64,000 bases of DNA from NCBI GenBank assembly GCA_035771175.1, contig CM069603.1, positions 20,374,286-20,438,285 on the forward strand, in the 5' to 3' direction. Below, in pieces: positions 1 to 14,417 of the stretch. Made by a program: the position numbers and the translations under genes. The notes beneath the pieces were generated by a model. It was not told where the DNA came from. It saw only the letters and a list, made by a program, of their open reading frames with translations, and made no database searches. The DNA is from Paratinospora sagittata (Eukaryota; Streptophyta; Magnoliopsida; Ranunculales; Menispermaceae). Position 1 is the first letter of the stretch. Every line of letters begins with the position of its first letter.

Positions 1-863
1 TTTGCAGAGGCTGTCCATTGTTTAAACTCTAAGTATATGAAGTGGTCTCGATAAGATAACACATCAAAAAGGAACACATCACCTGTTTTGCATCAAGAAC
101 ACATCAAACAATAGCTTTCGAATTCTACAAAGATCAAGCTCGAAGAACGAAGACATATCTCATGTCTAATGCATTAGTTTGATCTTTGGTGTGTAGGGTA
201 ACCGCTCGATCACTCTCAGCACTAAAACTCTGAAAATTGCAAAGTCTTCAAAATCACTTTCAATATAGTATTTCATTTTGAAAAAAATGTTTTCTGAAAG
301 GTTTTAATCATATTTTTAATGAGTTTTGAATTATTTAAAAGTGTTTAATCTTATATCAAAGTGTTTTGAGTCAATGAAATGGTTCTTTAGTGTCCAAATA
401 TTAATTTTTCAAAAATAAGGCTATCCAGCAATTTGCACGTCTTAGACTAAAATCTCATATTTCTAACGAGAAAAATGTGGGCACTTCTGCTTGCTCGATT
501 TTTCTATTCCTTCACAGTTTTGCCAGGTTATCTTAATTGAAATATTCTCTAGTAACACCTAGATGTTCCCATTGTCTCGCACCCCCAAAAAACTTTAGAT
601 TGAACAATGTTTTGAATTCAAATCATTTTTTAGTACTCTTGCTCTTTAACCTTCAACTTCAAATTTTATAAAACACTCATTCTCTGATTTTCAAAAATTC
701 AACACGCACGATATTTGCAAGTTAGATTGAGCTTTCCGAAGAGTTTTTCAAGAGAAGAAAGTAATGATTCTTGCCTTTGCAAAAAAAGGCTTCGAATTGA
801 ATCAAAATTGCAATCTGTCTTGATGTTCAGCTAGTTCTTCATTTTATCCCTTGTGTGCTAAGA

Positions 864-1728
864 TTTGCAGAGGCTATCCATTGTTTAAAACTCTAAGTAT
901 ATGAAGTGGTCTCGGTAAGATAACACATCAAAGAGGAACACATCACCTGTTTTGCATCAAGAACACATCAAACAATAGCTTTCGAATTCTACAATGATCA
1001 AGCTCGAAGAACGAAGACATATCTCATGTCTAATGCATTAGTTTGATATCTGGTGTGTAAGGTAACCCGTCGATCAATCTTAGCACTAAAACTCTAAAAA
1101 TTGCAAAGTCTTCAAAATCACTTTTAATATAGTATTTCATTTTTACAAAAATGTTTTCCGAAAGGTTTTAATCATAATTTTAATGAGTTTTGAATTATTT
1201 AAAAGTGTTTATTCTTATATCAAAGTGTTTTGAGTCAATGAAATGGTTCTTTAGTGTCAAAATATTAATTTTTCAAAAATAAGGCTATCCTGCAATTTGC
1301 ACGTCTTAGACTAAAATCTTATATTTCTAACGAGAAAAATGTGGGCACTTCTGCTTGCTCGATTTTTCTATTCCTTCACAGTTTTGCCAGGTTATCTTAA
1401 TTGAAATATTCTCTAGTAACACCTAGATGATTCCCATTGTCTCGCACCCCCAAAAAACTTTAGATTGAACAATGTTTTGAATTCAAATCATTTTTTAGTA
1501 CTCTTGCTCTTTAACCTTCAACTTCAAATTTTATAAAACACTCATTCTCTGATTTTCAAAAATTCAACACGCACGATATTTGCAAGTTAGATTGAGCTTT
1601 TCGAAGAGTTTTTCAAGAGAAGAAAGTAATGATTCTTGCCTTTGCAAAAAAAGGCTTCGAATTGAATCAAAATTGCAATCTGTCTTGATGTTCAGCTAGT
1701 TCTTCATTTTATCCCTTGTGTGCTAAGA
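864..1728 (+). repeat. Example full satellite monomer, with internal palindromes and EcoRI sites
   Basis: A representative 865-bp unit. Landmarks recur in nearly every monomer: an EcoRI site in TTTCGAATTCTAC near monomer position 120; a second EcoRI site inside the 12-bp perfect palindrome TTTGAATTCAAA near position 612; and a 6-bp-stem hairpin, GCCTTT, loop of A-rich bases, AAAGGC, near position 777. The two EcoRI sites predict fragments of about 494 and 371 bp. Some monomers have lost the first site (GAATTG at about 4447, 7037 and 9637). No CENP-B-box-like sequence was recognised by eye. Confidence 0.85.
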
Positions 1729-4325
1729 TTTGCAGAGGCTATCCATTGTTTAAAACTCTAAGTATATGAAGTGGTCTCGGTAAGATAACACATCAAAGAG
1801 GAACACATGACCTGTTTTGCATCAAGAACACATCAAACAATAGCTTTCGAATTCTACAATGATCAAGCTCGAAGAACGAAGACATATCTCATGTCTAATG
1901 CATTAGTTTGATCTCTGGTGTGTAAGGTAACCCCTCGATCAATCTTAGCACTAAAACTCTGAAAATTGCAAAGTCTTCAAAATCACTTTCGATATAGTGT
2001 TTCATTTTTACAAAAATGTTTTCCGAAAGGTTTTAATTATAATTTTAATGAGTTTTGAATTATTTAAAAGTGTTTATTCTTATATCAAAGTGTTTTGAGT
2101 CAATGAAATGGTTCTTTAGTGTCAAAATATTAATTTTTCAAAAATAAGGCTATCCAGCAATTGGCACGTCTTAGACTAAAATCTGATATTTCTAACGAGA
2201 AAAATGTGGGCACTTCTGCTTGCTCGATTTTTCTATTCCTTCACAGTTTTGCCACGTTATCTTAATTGAAATATTCTCTAGTAACACCTAGATGATTCCC
2301 ATTGTCTCGCACGCCCAAAAAACTTTAGATTGAACAATGTTTTGAATTCAAATCATTTTGTACTACTCTTGCTCTTTAACCTTCAACTTCAAATTTTATA
2401 AAACACTTATTGTCTGATTTTCAAAAATTCAACACGCACGATATTTGCAAGTTAGATTGAGCTTTTCGTAGAGTTTTTCAAGAGAAGAAAGTAATGATTC
2501 TTGCCTTTGCAAAAAAAGGCTTCGAATTGAATCAAAATTGCAATCTGTCTTGATGTTCAGCTAATTCTTCATTTTATCCCTTGTGTGCTAAGATTTGGAG
2601 AGGCTATCCATTGTTTAAAACTCTAAGTATATGAAGTAGTCTCGGTAAGATAACACATCAAAAAGGGACACATCACCTGTTTTACATCAAGAACACATCA
2701 AACAATAGCTTTCGAATTCTACAAAGATCAAGCTCGAAGAACGAAGACATATCTCATGTCTAATGCATTAGTTTGATCTTTGGTATGTAGGGTAACCCCT
2801 CGATCAATCTCAGCACTAAAACTCTGAAAATTGCAAAGTCTTCAAAATCACTTTCGGTATAGTATTTCATTTTGAAAAAAATTATTTTCTGAAAGCTTTT
2901 ATTCATAATTTTAATGAGTTTTGAATTATTTAAAAGTGTTTAATCTTATATCAAAGTGTTTTGAGTCAATGAAATGGTTCTTTAGTGTCAAAATATTAAT
3001 TTTTCAAAAATAAGGCTATCCAGCAATTGGCACGTCTTAGACTAAAATCTGATATTTCTAACGAGAAAAATGTGGGCACTTCTGCTTGCTCGATTTTTCT
3101 CTTCCTTCACAGTTTTGCCAGGTTATCTTAATTGAAATATTCTCTAGTAACACCTAGATGATTCCCATTGTCTCGCACCCCCAAAAAACTTTAGATTGAA
3201 CAATGTTTTGAATTCAAATCATTTTTTAGTACTCTTGCTCTTTAACCTTCAACTTCAAATTTTATAAAACACTCATTCTCTGATTTTCAAAAATTCAACA
3301 CGCACGATATTTGCAAGTTAGATTGAGCTTTTCGAAGAGTTTTTCAAGAGAAGAAAGTAATGATTCTTGCCTTTGCAAAAAAAGGCTTCGAATTGAATCA
3401 AAATTGCAATCTGTCTTGATGTTCAGCTAGTTCTTCATTTTATCCCTTGTGTGCTAAGATTTGCAGAGGCTATCCATTGTTTAAAACTCTAAGTATATGA
3501 AGTGGTCTCGGTAAGATAACACATCAAAGAGGAACACATGACCTGTTTTGCATCAAGAACACATCAAACAATAGCTTTCGAATTCTACAATGATCAAGCT
3601 CGAAGAACGAAGACATATCTCATGTCTAATGCATTAGTTTGATCTTTGGTGTGTAGGGTAACCCCTCGATCAATCTCAGCACTAAAACTCTGAAAATTGC
3701 AAAGTCTTCAAAATCACTTTCGGTATAGTATTTCATTTTGAAAAAAATTATTTTCTGAAAGCTTTTATTCATAATTTTAATGAGTTTTGAATTATTTAAA
3801 AGTGTTTAATCTTATATCAAAGTGTTTTGAGTCAATGAAATGGTTCTTTAGTGTCAAAATATTAATTTTTCAAAAATAAGGCTATCCAGCAATTGGCACG
3901 TCTTAGACTAAAATCTGATATTTCTGACGAGAAAAATGTGGGCACTTCTGCTTGCTCGATTTTTCTATTCCTTCACAGTTTTGCCAGGTTATCTTAATTG
4001 AAATATTCTCTAGTAACACCTAGATGATTCCCATTGTCTCGCACGCCCAAAAAACTTTAGATTGAACAATGTTTTGAATTCAAATCATTTTGTAGTACTC
4101 TTGCTCTTTAACCTTCAACTTCAAATTTAATAAAACACTCATTCTCTGATTTTCAAAAATACAACACGCACGATATTTGCAAGTTAGATTGAGCTTTTCG
4201 AAGAGTTTTTCAAGAGAAGAAAGTAATGATTCTTGCCTTTGCAAAAAAAGGCTTCGAATTGAATCAAAATTGCAATCTGTCTTGATGTTCAGCTAGTTCA
4301 TCATTTTATCCCTTGTGTGCTAAGA

Positions 4326-7300
4326 TTTGCTGAGGCTGTCCATTGTTTAAACTCTAAGTATATGAAGTGCTCTCGATAAGATAACACATCAAAAAGGAAC
4401 ACATCACCTGTTTTGCATCAAGAACACATCAAACAATAGCTTTCGAATTGTACAAAGATCAAGCTCGAAGAACGAAGACATATCTCATGTCTAATGCATT
4501 AGTTTGATCTTTGGTGTGTAGGATAACCGCTCGATCACTCTCAGCACTAAAACTCTGAAAATTGCAAAGTCTTCAAAATCACTTTCGATATAGTATTTCA
4601 TTTTGAAAAAAATGTTTTCTGAAAGGTTTTAATCATAATTTTAATGAGTTTTGAATTATTTAAAAGTGTTTAATCTTATATCAAAGTGTTTTGAGTCAAT
4701 GAAATGGTTCTTTAGTGTCAAAATATTAATTTTTCAAAAATAAGGCTATCCAGCAATTTGCACGTCTTAGACTAAAATCTTATATTTCTAACGAGAAAAA
4801 TGTGGGCACTTCTGCTTGCTCGATTTTTCTATTCCTTCACAGTTTTGCCAGGTTATCTTAATTGAAATATTCTCTAGTAACACCTAGATGATTCCCATTG
4901 TCTCGCACCCCCAAAAAACTTTAGATTGAACAATGTTTTGAATTCAAATCATTTTTTAGTACTCTTGCTCTTTAACCTTCAACTTCAAATTTTATAAAAC
5001 ACTTATTCTCTGATTTTCAAAAATTCAACACGCACGATATTTGCAAGTTAGATTGAGCTTTTCGTAGAGTTTTTCAAGAGAAGAAAGTAATGATTCTTGC
5101 CTTTGCAAAAAAAGGCTTCGAATTGAATAAAAATTGCAATCTGTCTTGATGTTCAGCTAGTTCTTCATTTTATCCCTTGTGTGCTAAGATTTGCAGAGGC
5201 TATCCATTGTTTAAAACTCTAAGTATATGAAGTGGTCTCGGTAAGATAACACATCAAAGAGGAACACATGACCTGTTTTGCATCAAGAACACATCAAACA
5301 ATAGCTTTCGAATTCTACAATGATCAAGCTCGAAGAACGAAGACATATCTCATGTCTAATGCATTAGTTTGATCTCTGGTGTGTAAGGTAACCCCTCGAT
5401 CAATCTTAGCACTAAAACTCTGAAAATTGCAAAGTCTTCAAAATCACTTTCGATATAGTATATCATTTTTACAAAAATGTTTTCGGAAAGGTTTTAATCA
5501 TAATTTTAATGAGTTTTGAATTATTTAAAAGTGTTTATTCTTATATAAAAGTGTTTTGAGTCAATGAAATGGTTCTTTAGTGTCAAAATATTAATTTTTC
5601 AAAAATAAGGCTATCCAGCAATTTGCACGTCTTAGACTAAAATCTCATATTTCTAACGAGAAAAATGTGGGCACTTCTGCTTGCTCGATTTTTCTATTCC
5701 TTCACAGTTTTGCCAGGTTATCTTAATTGAAATATTCTCTAGTAACACCTAGATGTTCCCATTGTCTCGCACCCCTAAAAAACTTTAGATTGAACAATGT
5801 TTTGAATTCAAATCATTTTTTAGTACTCTTGCTCTTTAACCTTCAACTTCAAATTTTATAAAACACTCATTCTCTGATTTTCAAAAATTCAACACGCACG
5901 ATATTTGCAAGTTAGATTGAGCTTTTCGAAGAGTTTTTCAAGAGAAGAAAGTAATGATTCTTGCCTTTGCAAAAAAAGGCTTCGAATTGAATCAAAATTG
6001 CAATCTGTCTTGATGTTCAGCTAGTTCTTCATTTTATCCCTTGTGTGCTAAGATTTGCAGAGGCTATCCATTGTTTAAAACTCTAAGTATATGAAGTGGT
6101 CTCGGTAAGATAACACATCAAAGAGGAACACATCACCTGTTTTGCATCAAGAACACATCAAACAATAGCTTTCGAATTCTACAATGATCAAGCTCGAAGA
6201 ACGAAGACATATCTCATGTCTAATGCATTAGTTTGATCTTTGGTGTGTAGGGTAACCCCTCGATCAATCTCAGCACTAAAACTCTGAAAATTGCAAAGTC
6301 TTCAAAATCACTTTTGGTATAGCATTTCATTTTGAAAAAAATTATTTTCTGAAAGCTTTTATTCATAATTTTAATGAGTTTTGAATTATTTAAAAGTGTT
6401 TAATCTTATATCAAAGTGTTTTGAGTCAATGAAATGGTTCTTTAGTGTCAAAATATTAATTTTTCAAAAATAAGGCTATCCAGCAATTGGCACGTCTTAG
6501 ACTAAAATCTGATATTTCTAACGAGAAAAAGGTGGGCACTTCTGCTTGCTCGATTTTTCTATTCCTTCACAGTTTTGCCAGGTTATCTTAATTGAAATAT
6601 TCTCTAGTAACACCTAGATGATTCCCATTGTCTCGCACCCCCAAAAAACTTTAGATTGAACAATGTTTTGAATTCAAATCATTTTTTAGTACTCTTGCTC
6701 TTTAACCTTCAACTTCAAATTTTATAAAACACTCATTCTCTGATTTTCAAAAATTCAACACGCACGATATTTGCAAGTTAGATTGAGCTTTTCGAAGAGT
6801 TTTTCAAGAGAAGAAAGTAATGATTCTTGCCTTTGCAAAAAAAGGCTTCGAATTGAATCAAAATTGCAATTTGTCTTGATGTTCAGCTAGTTCTTCATTT
6901 TATCCCTTGTGTGCTAAGATTTGCAGAGGCTATCCATTGTTTAAAACTCTAAGTATATGAAGTGGTCTCGGTAAGATAACACATCAAAGAGGAACACATC
7001 ACCTGTCTTGCATCAAGAACACATCAAACAATAGCTTTCGAATTGTACAAAGATCAAGCTCGAAGAACGAAGACATATCTCATGTCTAATGCATTAGTTT
7101 GATCTTTGGTGTGTAGGATAACCGCTCGATCACTCTCAGCACTAAAACTCTGAAAATTGCAAAGTCTTCAAAATCACTTTCGATATAGTATTTCATTTTG
7201 AAAAAAATGTTTTCTGAAAGGTTTTAATCATAATTTTAATGAGTTTTGAATTATTTAAAAGTGTTTAATCTTATATCAAATTGTTTTGAGTCAATGAAAT

Positions 7301-9514
7301 GGTTCTTTAGTGTCAAAATATTAATTTTTCAAAAATAAGGCTATCCAGCAATTTGCACGTCTTAGACTAAAATCTTATATTTCTAACGAGAAAAATGTGG
7401 GCACTTCTGCTTGCTCGATTTTTCTATTCCTTCACAGTTTTGCCAGGTTATCTTAATTGAAATATTCTCTAGTAACACCTAGATGATTCCCATTGTCTCG
7501 CACGCCCAAAAAACTTTAGATTGAACAATGTTTTGAATTCAAATCATTTTTTAGTACTCTTGCTCTTTAACCTTCAACTTCAAATTTTATAAAACACTCA
7601 TTCTCTGATTTTCAAAAATTCAACACGCACGATATTTGCAAGTTAGATTGAGCTTTTCGTAGAGTTTTTCAAGAGAAGAAAGTAATGATTCTTGCCTTTG
7701 CAAAAAAAGGCTTCGAATTGAATAAAAATTGCAATCTGTCTTGATGTTCAGCTAGTTCTTCATTTTATCCCTTGTGTGCTAAGATTTGCAGAGGCTATCC
7801 ATTGTTTAAAACTCTAAGTATATGAAGTGGTCTCGGTAAGATAACACATCAAAGAGGAACACATGACCTGTTTTGCATCAAGAACACATCAAACAATAGC
7901 TTTCGAATTCTACAATGATCAAGCTCGAAGAACGAAGACATATCTCATGTCTAATGCATTAGTTTGATCTCTGGTGTGTAAGGTAACCCCTCGATCAATC
8001 TTAGCACTAAAACTCTGAAAATTGCAAAGTCTTCAAAATCACTTTCGATATAGTATATCATTTTTACAAAAATGTTTTCGGAAAGGTTTTAATCATAATT
8101 TTAATGAGTTTTGAATTATTTAAAAGTGTTTATTCTTATATATAAGTGTTTTGAGTCAATGAAATGGTTCTTTAGTGTCAAAATATTAATTTTTCAAAAA
8201 TAAGGCTATCCAGCAATTGGCACGTCTTAGACTAAAATCTCATATTTCTAACGAGAAAAATGTGGGCACTTCTGCTTGCTCGATTTTTCTATTCCTTCAC
8301 AGTTTTGCCAGGTTATCTTAATTGAAATATTCTCTAGTAACACCTAGATGTTCCCATTGTCTCGCACCCCTAAAAAACTTTAGATTGAACAATGTTTTGA
8401 ATTCAAATCATTTTTTAGTACTCTTGCTCTTTAACCTTCAACTTCAAATTTTATAAAACACTCATTCTCTGATTTTCAAAAATTCAACACGCACGATATT
8501 TGCAAGTTAGATTGAGCTTTTCGAAGAGTTTTTCAAGAGAAGAAAGTAATGATTCTTGCCTTTGCAAAAAAAGGCTTCGAATTGAATCAAAATTGCAATC
8601 TGTCTTGATGTTCAGCTAGTTCTTCATTTTATCCCTTGTGTGCTAAGATTTGCAGAGGCTATCCATTGTTTAAAACTCTAAGTATATGAAGTGGTCTCGG
8701 TAAGATAACACATCAAAGAGGAACACATCACCTGTTTTGCATCAAGAACACATCAAACAATAGCTTTCGAATTCTACAATGATCAAGCTCGAAGAACGAA
8801 GACATATCTCATGTCTAATGCATTAGTTTGATCTTTGGTGTGTAGGGTAACCCCTCGATCAATCTCAGCACTAAACCTCTGAAAATTGCAAAGTCTTCAA
8901 AATCACTTTCGGTATAGCATTTCATTTTGAAAAAAATTATTTTCTGAAAGCTTTTATTCATAATTTTAATGAGTTTTGAATTATTTAAAAGTGTTTAATC
9001 TTATATCAAAGTGTTTTGAGTCAATGAAATGGTTCTTTAGTGTCAAAATATTAATTTTTCAAAAATAAGGCTATCCAGCAATTGGCACGTCTTAGACTAA
9101 AATCTGATATTTCTAACGAGAAAAAGGTGGGCACTTCTGCTTGCTCGATTTTTCTATTCCTTCACAGTTTTGCCAGGTTATCTTAATTGAAATATTCTCT
9201 AGTAACACCTAGATGATTCCCATTGTCTCGCACCCCCAAAAAACTTTAGATTGAACAATGTTTTGAATTCAAATCATTTTTTAGTACTCTTGCTCTTTAA
9301 CCTTCAACTTCAAATTTTATAAAACACTCATTCTCTGATTTTCAAAAATTCAACACGCACGATATTTGCAAGTTAGATTGAGCTTTTCGAAGAGTTTTTC
9401 AAGAGAAGAAAGTAATGATTCTTGCCTTTGCAAAAAAAGGCTTCGAATTGAATCAAAATTGCAATCTGTCTTGATGTTCAGCTAGTTCTTCATTTTATCC
9501 CTTGTGTGCTAAGA
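4326..9514 (+). repeat. 3-mer higher-order repeat (2595 bp), two copies
   Basis: Monomers 4326, 5190 and 6054 are matched in order by 6920, 7785 and 8649. Shared private variants support this. GAATTGTAC in place of GAATTCTAC occurs in the first member (4441 and 7036, offset 2595). TATATCATTTTTAC and TTTTCGGAAAGG occur in the second (about 5460 and 8055). TATAGCATTTCATTTTG and AAAAAGGTGGGC occur in the third (about 6320 and 8917). The monomer at 9515 again has the first-member GAATTGTAC variant, starting a third copy that then breaks off: the next monomer, 10383, lacks the TATATC variant. Confidence 0.85.
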
Positions 9515-12500
9515 TTTGCAGAGGCTATCCATTGTTTAAAACTCTAAGTATATGAAGTGGTCTCGGTAAGATAACACATCAAAGAGGAACACATCACCTG
9601 TCTTGCATCAAGAACACATCAAACAATAGCTTTCGAATTGTACAAAGATCAAGCTCGAAGAACGAAGACATATCTCATGTCTAATGCATTAGTTTGATCT
9701 TTGGTGTGTAGGATAACCGCTCGATCACTCTCAGCACTAAAACTCTGAAAATTGCAAAGTCTTCAAAATCACTTTCGATATAGTATTTCATTTTGAAAAA
9801 AATGTTTTCTGAAAGGTTTTAATCATAATTTTAATGAGTTTTGAATTATTTAAAAGTGTTTAATCTTATATCAAAGTGTTTTGAGTCAATGAAATGGTTC
9901 TTTAGTGTCAAAATATTAATTTTTCAAAAATAAGGCTATCCAGCAATTTGCACGTCTTAGACTAAAATCTGATATTTCTAACGAGAAAAATGTGGGCACT
10001 TCTGCTTGCTCGATTTTTCTATTCCTTCACAGTTTTGCCAGGTTATCTTAATTGAAAAAATATTCTCTAGTAACACCTAGATGATTCCCATTGTCTCGCA
10101 CGCCCAAAAAACTTTAGATTGAACAATGTTTTGAATTCAAATCATTTTTTAGTACTCTTGCTCTTTAACCTTCAACTTCAAATTTTATAAAACACTTATT
10201 CTCTGATATTCAAAAATTCAACACGCACGATATTTGCAAGTTAGATTAAGCTTTTCGTAGAGTTTTTCAAGAGAAGAAAGTAATGATTCTTGCCTTTGCA
10301 AAAAAAGGCTTCGAATTGAATCAAAATTGCAATCTGTCTTGATGTTCAGCTAGTTCTTCATTTTATCCCTTGTGTGCTAAGATTTGCAGAGGCTATCCAT
10401 TGTTTAAAACTCTAAGTATATGAAGTGGTCTCGGTAAGATAACACATCAAAGAGGAACACATGACCTGTTTTGCATCAAGAACACATCAAACAATAGCTT
10501 TCGAATTCTACAATGATCAAGCTCGAAGAACGAAGACATATCTCATGTCTAATGCATTAGTTTGATCTCTGGTGTGTAAGGTAACCCCTCGATCAATCTT
10601 AGCACTAAAACTCTGAAAATTGCAAAGTCTTCAAAATCACTTTCGATATAGTATTTCATTTTTACAAAAATGTTTTCCGAAAGGTTTTAATCATAATTTT
10701 AATGAGTTTTGAATTATTTAAAAGTGTTTATTCTTATATCAAAGTGTTTTGAGTCAATGAAATGGTTCTTTAGTGTCAAAATATTAATTTTTAAAAAATA
10801 AGGCTATCCAGCAATTGGCACGTCTTAGACTAAAATCTGATATTTCTAACGAGAAAAATGTGGGCACTTCTGCTTGCTCGATTTTTCTATTCCTTCACAG
10901 TTTTGCCAGGTTATCTTAATTGAAATATTCTCTAGTAACACCTAGATGATTCCCATTGTCTCGCACGCCCAAAAAACTTTAGATTGAACAATGTTTTGAA
11001 TTCAAATCATTTTTTAGTACTCTTGCTCTTTAACCTTCAACTTCAAATTTTATAAAACACTTATTCTCTGATTTTCAAAAATTCAACACGCACGATATTT
11101 GCAAGTTAGATTGAGCTTTTCGTAGAGTTTTTCAAGAGAAGAAAGTAATGATTCTTGCCTTTGCAAAAAAAGGCTTCGAATTCAATCAAAATTGCAATCT
11201 GTCTTGATGTTCAGCTAGTTCTTCATTTTATCCCTTGTGTGCTAAGATTTGCAGAGGCTATCCATTGTTTAAAACTCTAAGTATATGAAGTAGTCTCGGT
11301 AAGATAACACATCAAAAAGGGACACATCACCTGTTTTACATCAAGAACACATCAAACAATAGCTTTCGAATTCTACAAATATCAAGCTCGAAGAACGAAG
11401 ACATATCTCATGTCTAATGCATTAGTTTGATCTTTGGTGTGTTGGGTAACCCCTCGATCAATCTCAGCACTAAAACTCTGAAAATTGCAAAGTCTTCAAA
11501 ATCACTTTCGGTATAGTATTTCATTTTGAAAAAAATTATTTTCTGAAAGCTTTTATTCATAATTTTAATGAGTTTTGAATTATTTAAAAGTGTTTAATCT
11601 TATATCAAAGTGTTTTGAGTCAATGAAATGGTTCTTTAGTGTCAAAATATTAATTTTTCAAAAATAAGGCTATCCAGCAATTGGCACGTCTTAGACTAAA
11701 ATCTGATATTTCTAACGAGAAAAAGGTGGGCACTTCTACTTGCTCGATTTTTCTATTCCTTCACAGTTTTGCCAGGTTATCTTAATTGAAATATTCTCTA
11801 GTAACACCTAGATGATTCCCATTGTCTCGCACGCCCAAAAAACTTTAGATTGAACAATGTTTTGAATTCAAATCATTTTGTAGTACTCTTGCTCTTTAAC
11901 CTTCAACTTCAAATTTAATAAAACACTCATTCTCTGATTTTCAAAAATTCAACACGCACGATATTTGCAAGTTAGATTGAGCTTTTCGAAGAGTTTTTCA
12001 AGAGAAGAAAGTAATGATTCTTGCCTTTGCAAAAAAAGGCTTCGAATTGAATCAAAATTGCAATCTGTCTTGATGTTCAGCTAGTTCTTCATTTTATCCC
12101 TTGTGTGCTAAGATTTGCAGAGGCTATCCATTGTTTAAAACTCTAAGGATATGAAGTGGTCTCGGTAAGATAACACATCAAAGAGGAACACATCACCTGT
12201 TTTGCATCAAGAACACATCAAACAATAGCTTTCGAATTCTACAAAGATCAAGCTCGAAGAACGAAGACATATCTCATGTCTAATGCATTAGTTTGATCTT
12301 TGGTGTGTAGGATAACCGCTCGATCACTCTCAGCACTAAAACTCTGAAAATTGCAAAGTCTTCAAAATCACTTTCGATATAGTATTTCATTTTAAAAAAA
12401 ATGTTTTCTGAAAGGTTTTAATCATAATTTTAATGAGTTTTGAATTATTTAAAAGTGTTTAATCTTATATCAAAGTGTTTTGAGTCAATGAAATGGTTCT

Positions 12501-14417
12501 TTAGTGTCAAAATATTAATTTTTCAAAAATAAGGCTATCCAGCAATTTGCACGTCTTAGACTAAAATCTTATATTTCTAACGAGAAAAATGTGGGCACTT
12601 CTGCTTGCTCGATTTTTCTATGCCTTCACAGTTTTGCCAGGTTATCTTAATTGAAATATTCTCTAGTAACACCTAGATGATTCCCATTGTCTCGCACCCC
12701 CAAAAAACTTTAGATTGAACAATGTTTTGAATTCAAATCATTTTTTAGTACTCTTGCTCTTTAACCTTCAACTTCAAATTTTATAAAACACTCATTCTCT
12801 GATTTTCAAAAATTCAACACGCACGATATTTGCAAGTTAGATTGAGCTTTTCGAAGAGTTTTTCAAGAGAAGAAAGTAATGATTCTTGCCTTTGCAAAAA
12901 AAGGCTTCGAATTGAATCAAAATTGCAATCTGTCTTGATGTTTAGCTAGTTCTTCATTTTATCCCTTGTGTGCTAAGATTTGCAGAGGCTATCCATTGTT
13001 TAAAACTCTAAGGATATGAAGTGGTCTCGGTAAGATAACACATCAAAGAGGAACACATCACCTGTTTTGCATCAAGAACACATCAAACAATAGCTTTCGA
13101 ATTCTACAATGATCAAGCTCGAAGAACGAAGACATATCTCATGTCTAATGCATTAGTTTGATCTCTGGTGTGTAGGGTAACCGCTCGATCAATCTTAGCA
13201 CTAAAACTCTGAAAATTGCAAAATCTTCAAAATCACTTTCGATATAGTATTTCATTTTTACAAAAATGTTTTCCGAAAGGTTTTAATCATAATTTTAATG
13301 AGTTTTGAATTATTTAAAAGTGTTTATTCTTATATCAAAGTGTTTTGAGTCATTGAAATGGTTCTTTAGTGTCAAAATATTAATTTTTCAAAAATAAGGC
13401 TATCCAGCAATTTGCACGTCTTAGACTAAAATCTTATATTTCTAACGAGAAAAATGTGGGCACTTCTGCTTGCTCGATTTTTCTATTCCTTCACAGTTTT
13501 GCCAGGTTATCTTAATTGAAATATTCTCTAGTAACACCTAGATGTTCCCATTGTCTCGCAACCCCAAAAACTTTAGATTGAACAATGCTATGAATTCAAA
13601 TCATTTTTTAGTACTCTTGCTCTTTAACCTTCAACTTCAAATTTTATAAAACACTCATTCTCTGATTTTCAAAAATTCAACACGCACGATATTTGCAACT
13701 TAGATTGAGGTTTTCGAAGAGTTTTTCAAGAGAAGAAAGTAATGATTCTTGCCTTTGCAAAAAAAGGCTTCGAATTGAATCAAAATTGCAATCTGTCTTG
13801 ATGTTCAGCTAGTTCTTCATTTTATCCCTTGTGTGCTAAGATTTGCAGAGGCTATCCATTGTTTAAAACTCTAAGTATATGAAGTGGTCTCGGTAAGATA
13901 ACACATCAAAGAGGAACACATCACCTGTTTTGCATCAAGAACACATCAAACAATAGCTTTCGAATTCTACAATGATCAAGCTCGAAGAACGAAGACATAT
14001 CTCATGTCTAATGCATTAGTTTGATCTCTGGTGTGTAGGGCAACCCCTCGATCAACCTTAGCACTAAAACTCTGAAAATTGCAAAGTCTTCAAAATCACT
14101 TTCGATATAGTATTTCATTTTTACAAAAATGTTTTCCGAAAGATTTTAATCATAATTTTACAGAGTTTTGAATTATTTAAAAGTGTTTATTCTTATATCA
14201 AAGTGTTTTGAGTCAATGAAATGGTTCTTTAGTGTCAAAATATTAATTTTTCAAAAATGAGGCTATCCAGCAATTGGCACGTCTTAGACTAAAATCTGAT
14301 ATTTCTAACGAGAAAAATGTGGGCACTTCTGCTTGCTCGATTTTTCTATTCCTTCACCGTTTTGCCAGGTTATCTTAATTGAAATATTCTCTAGTAACAC
14401 CTAGATGATTCCCATTG

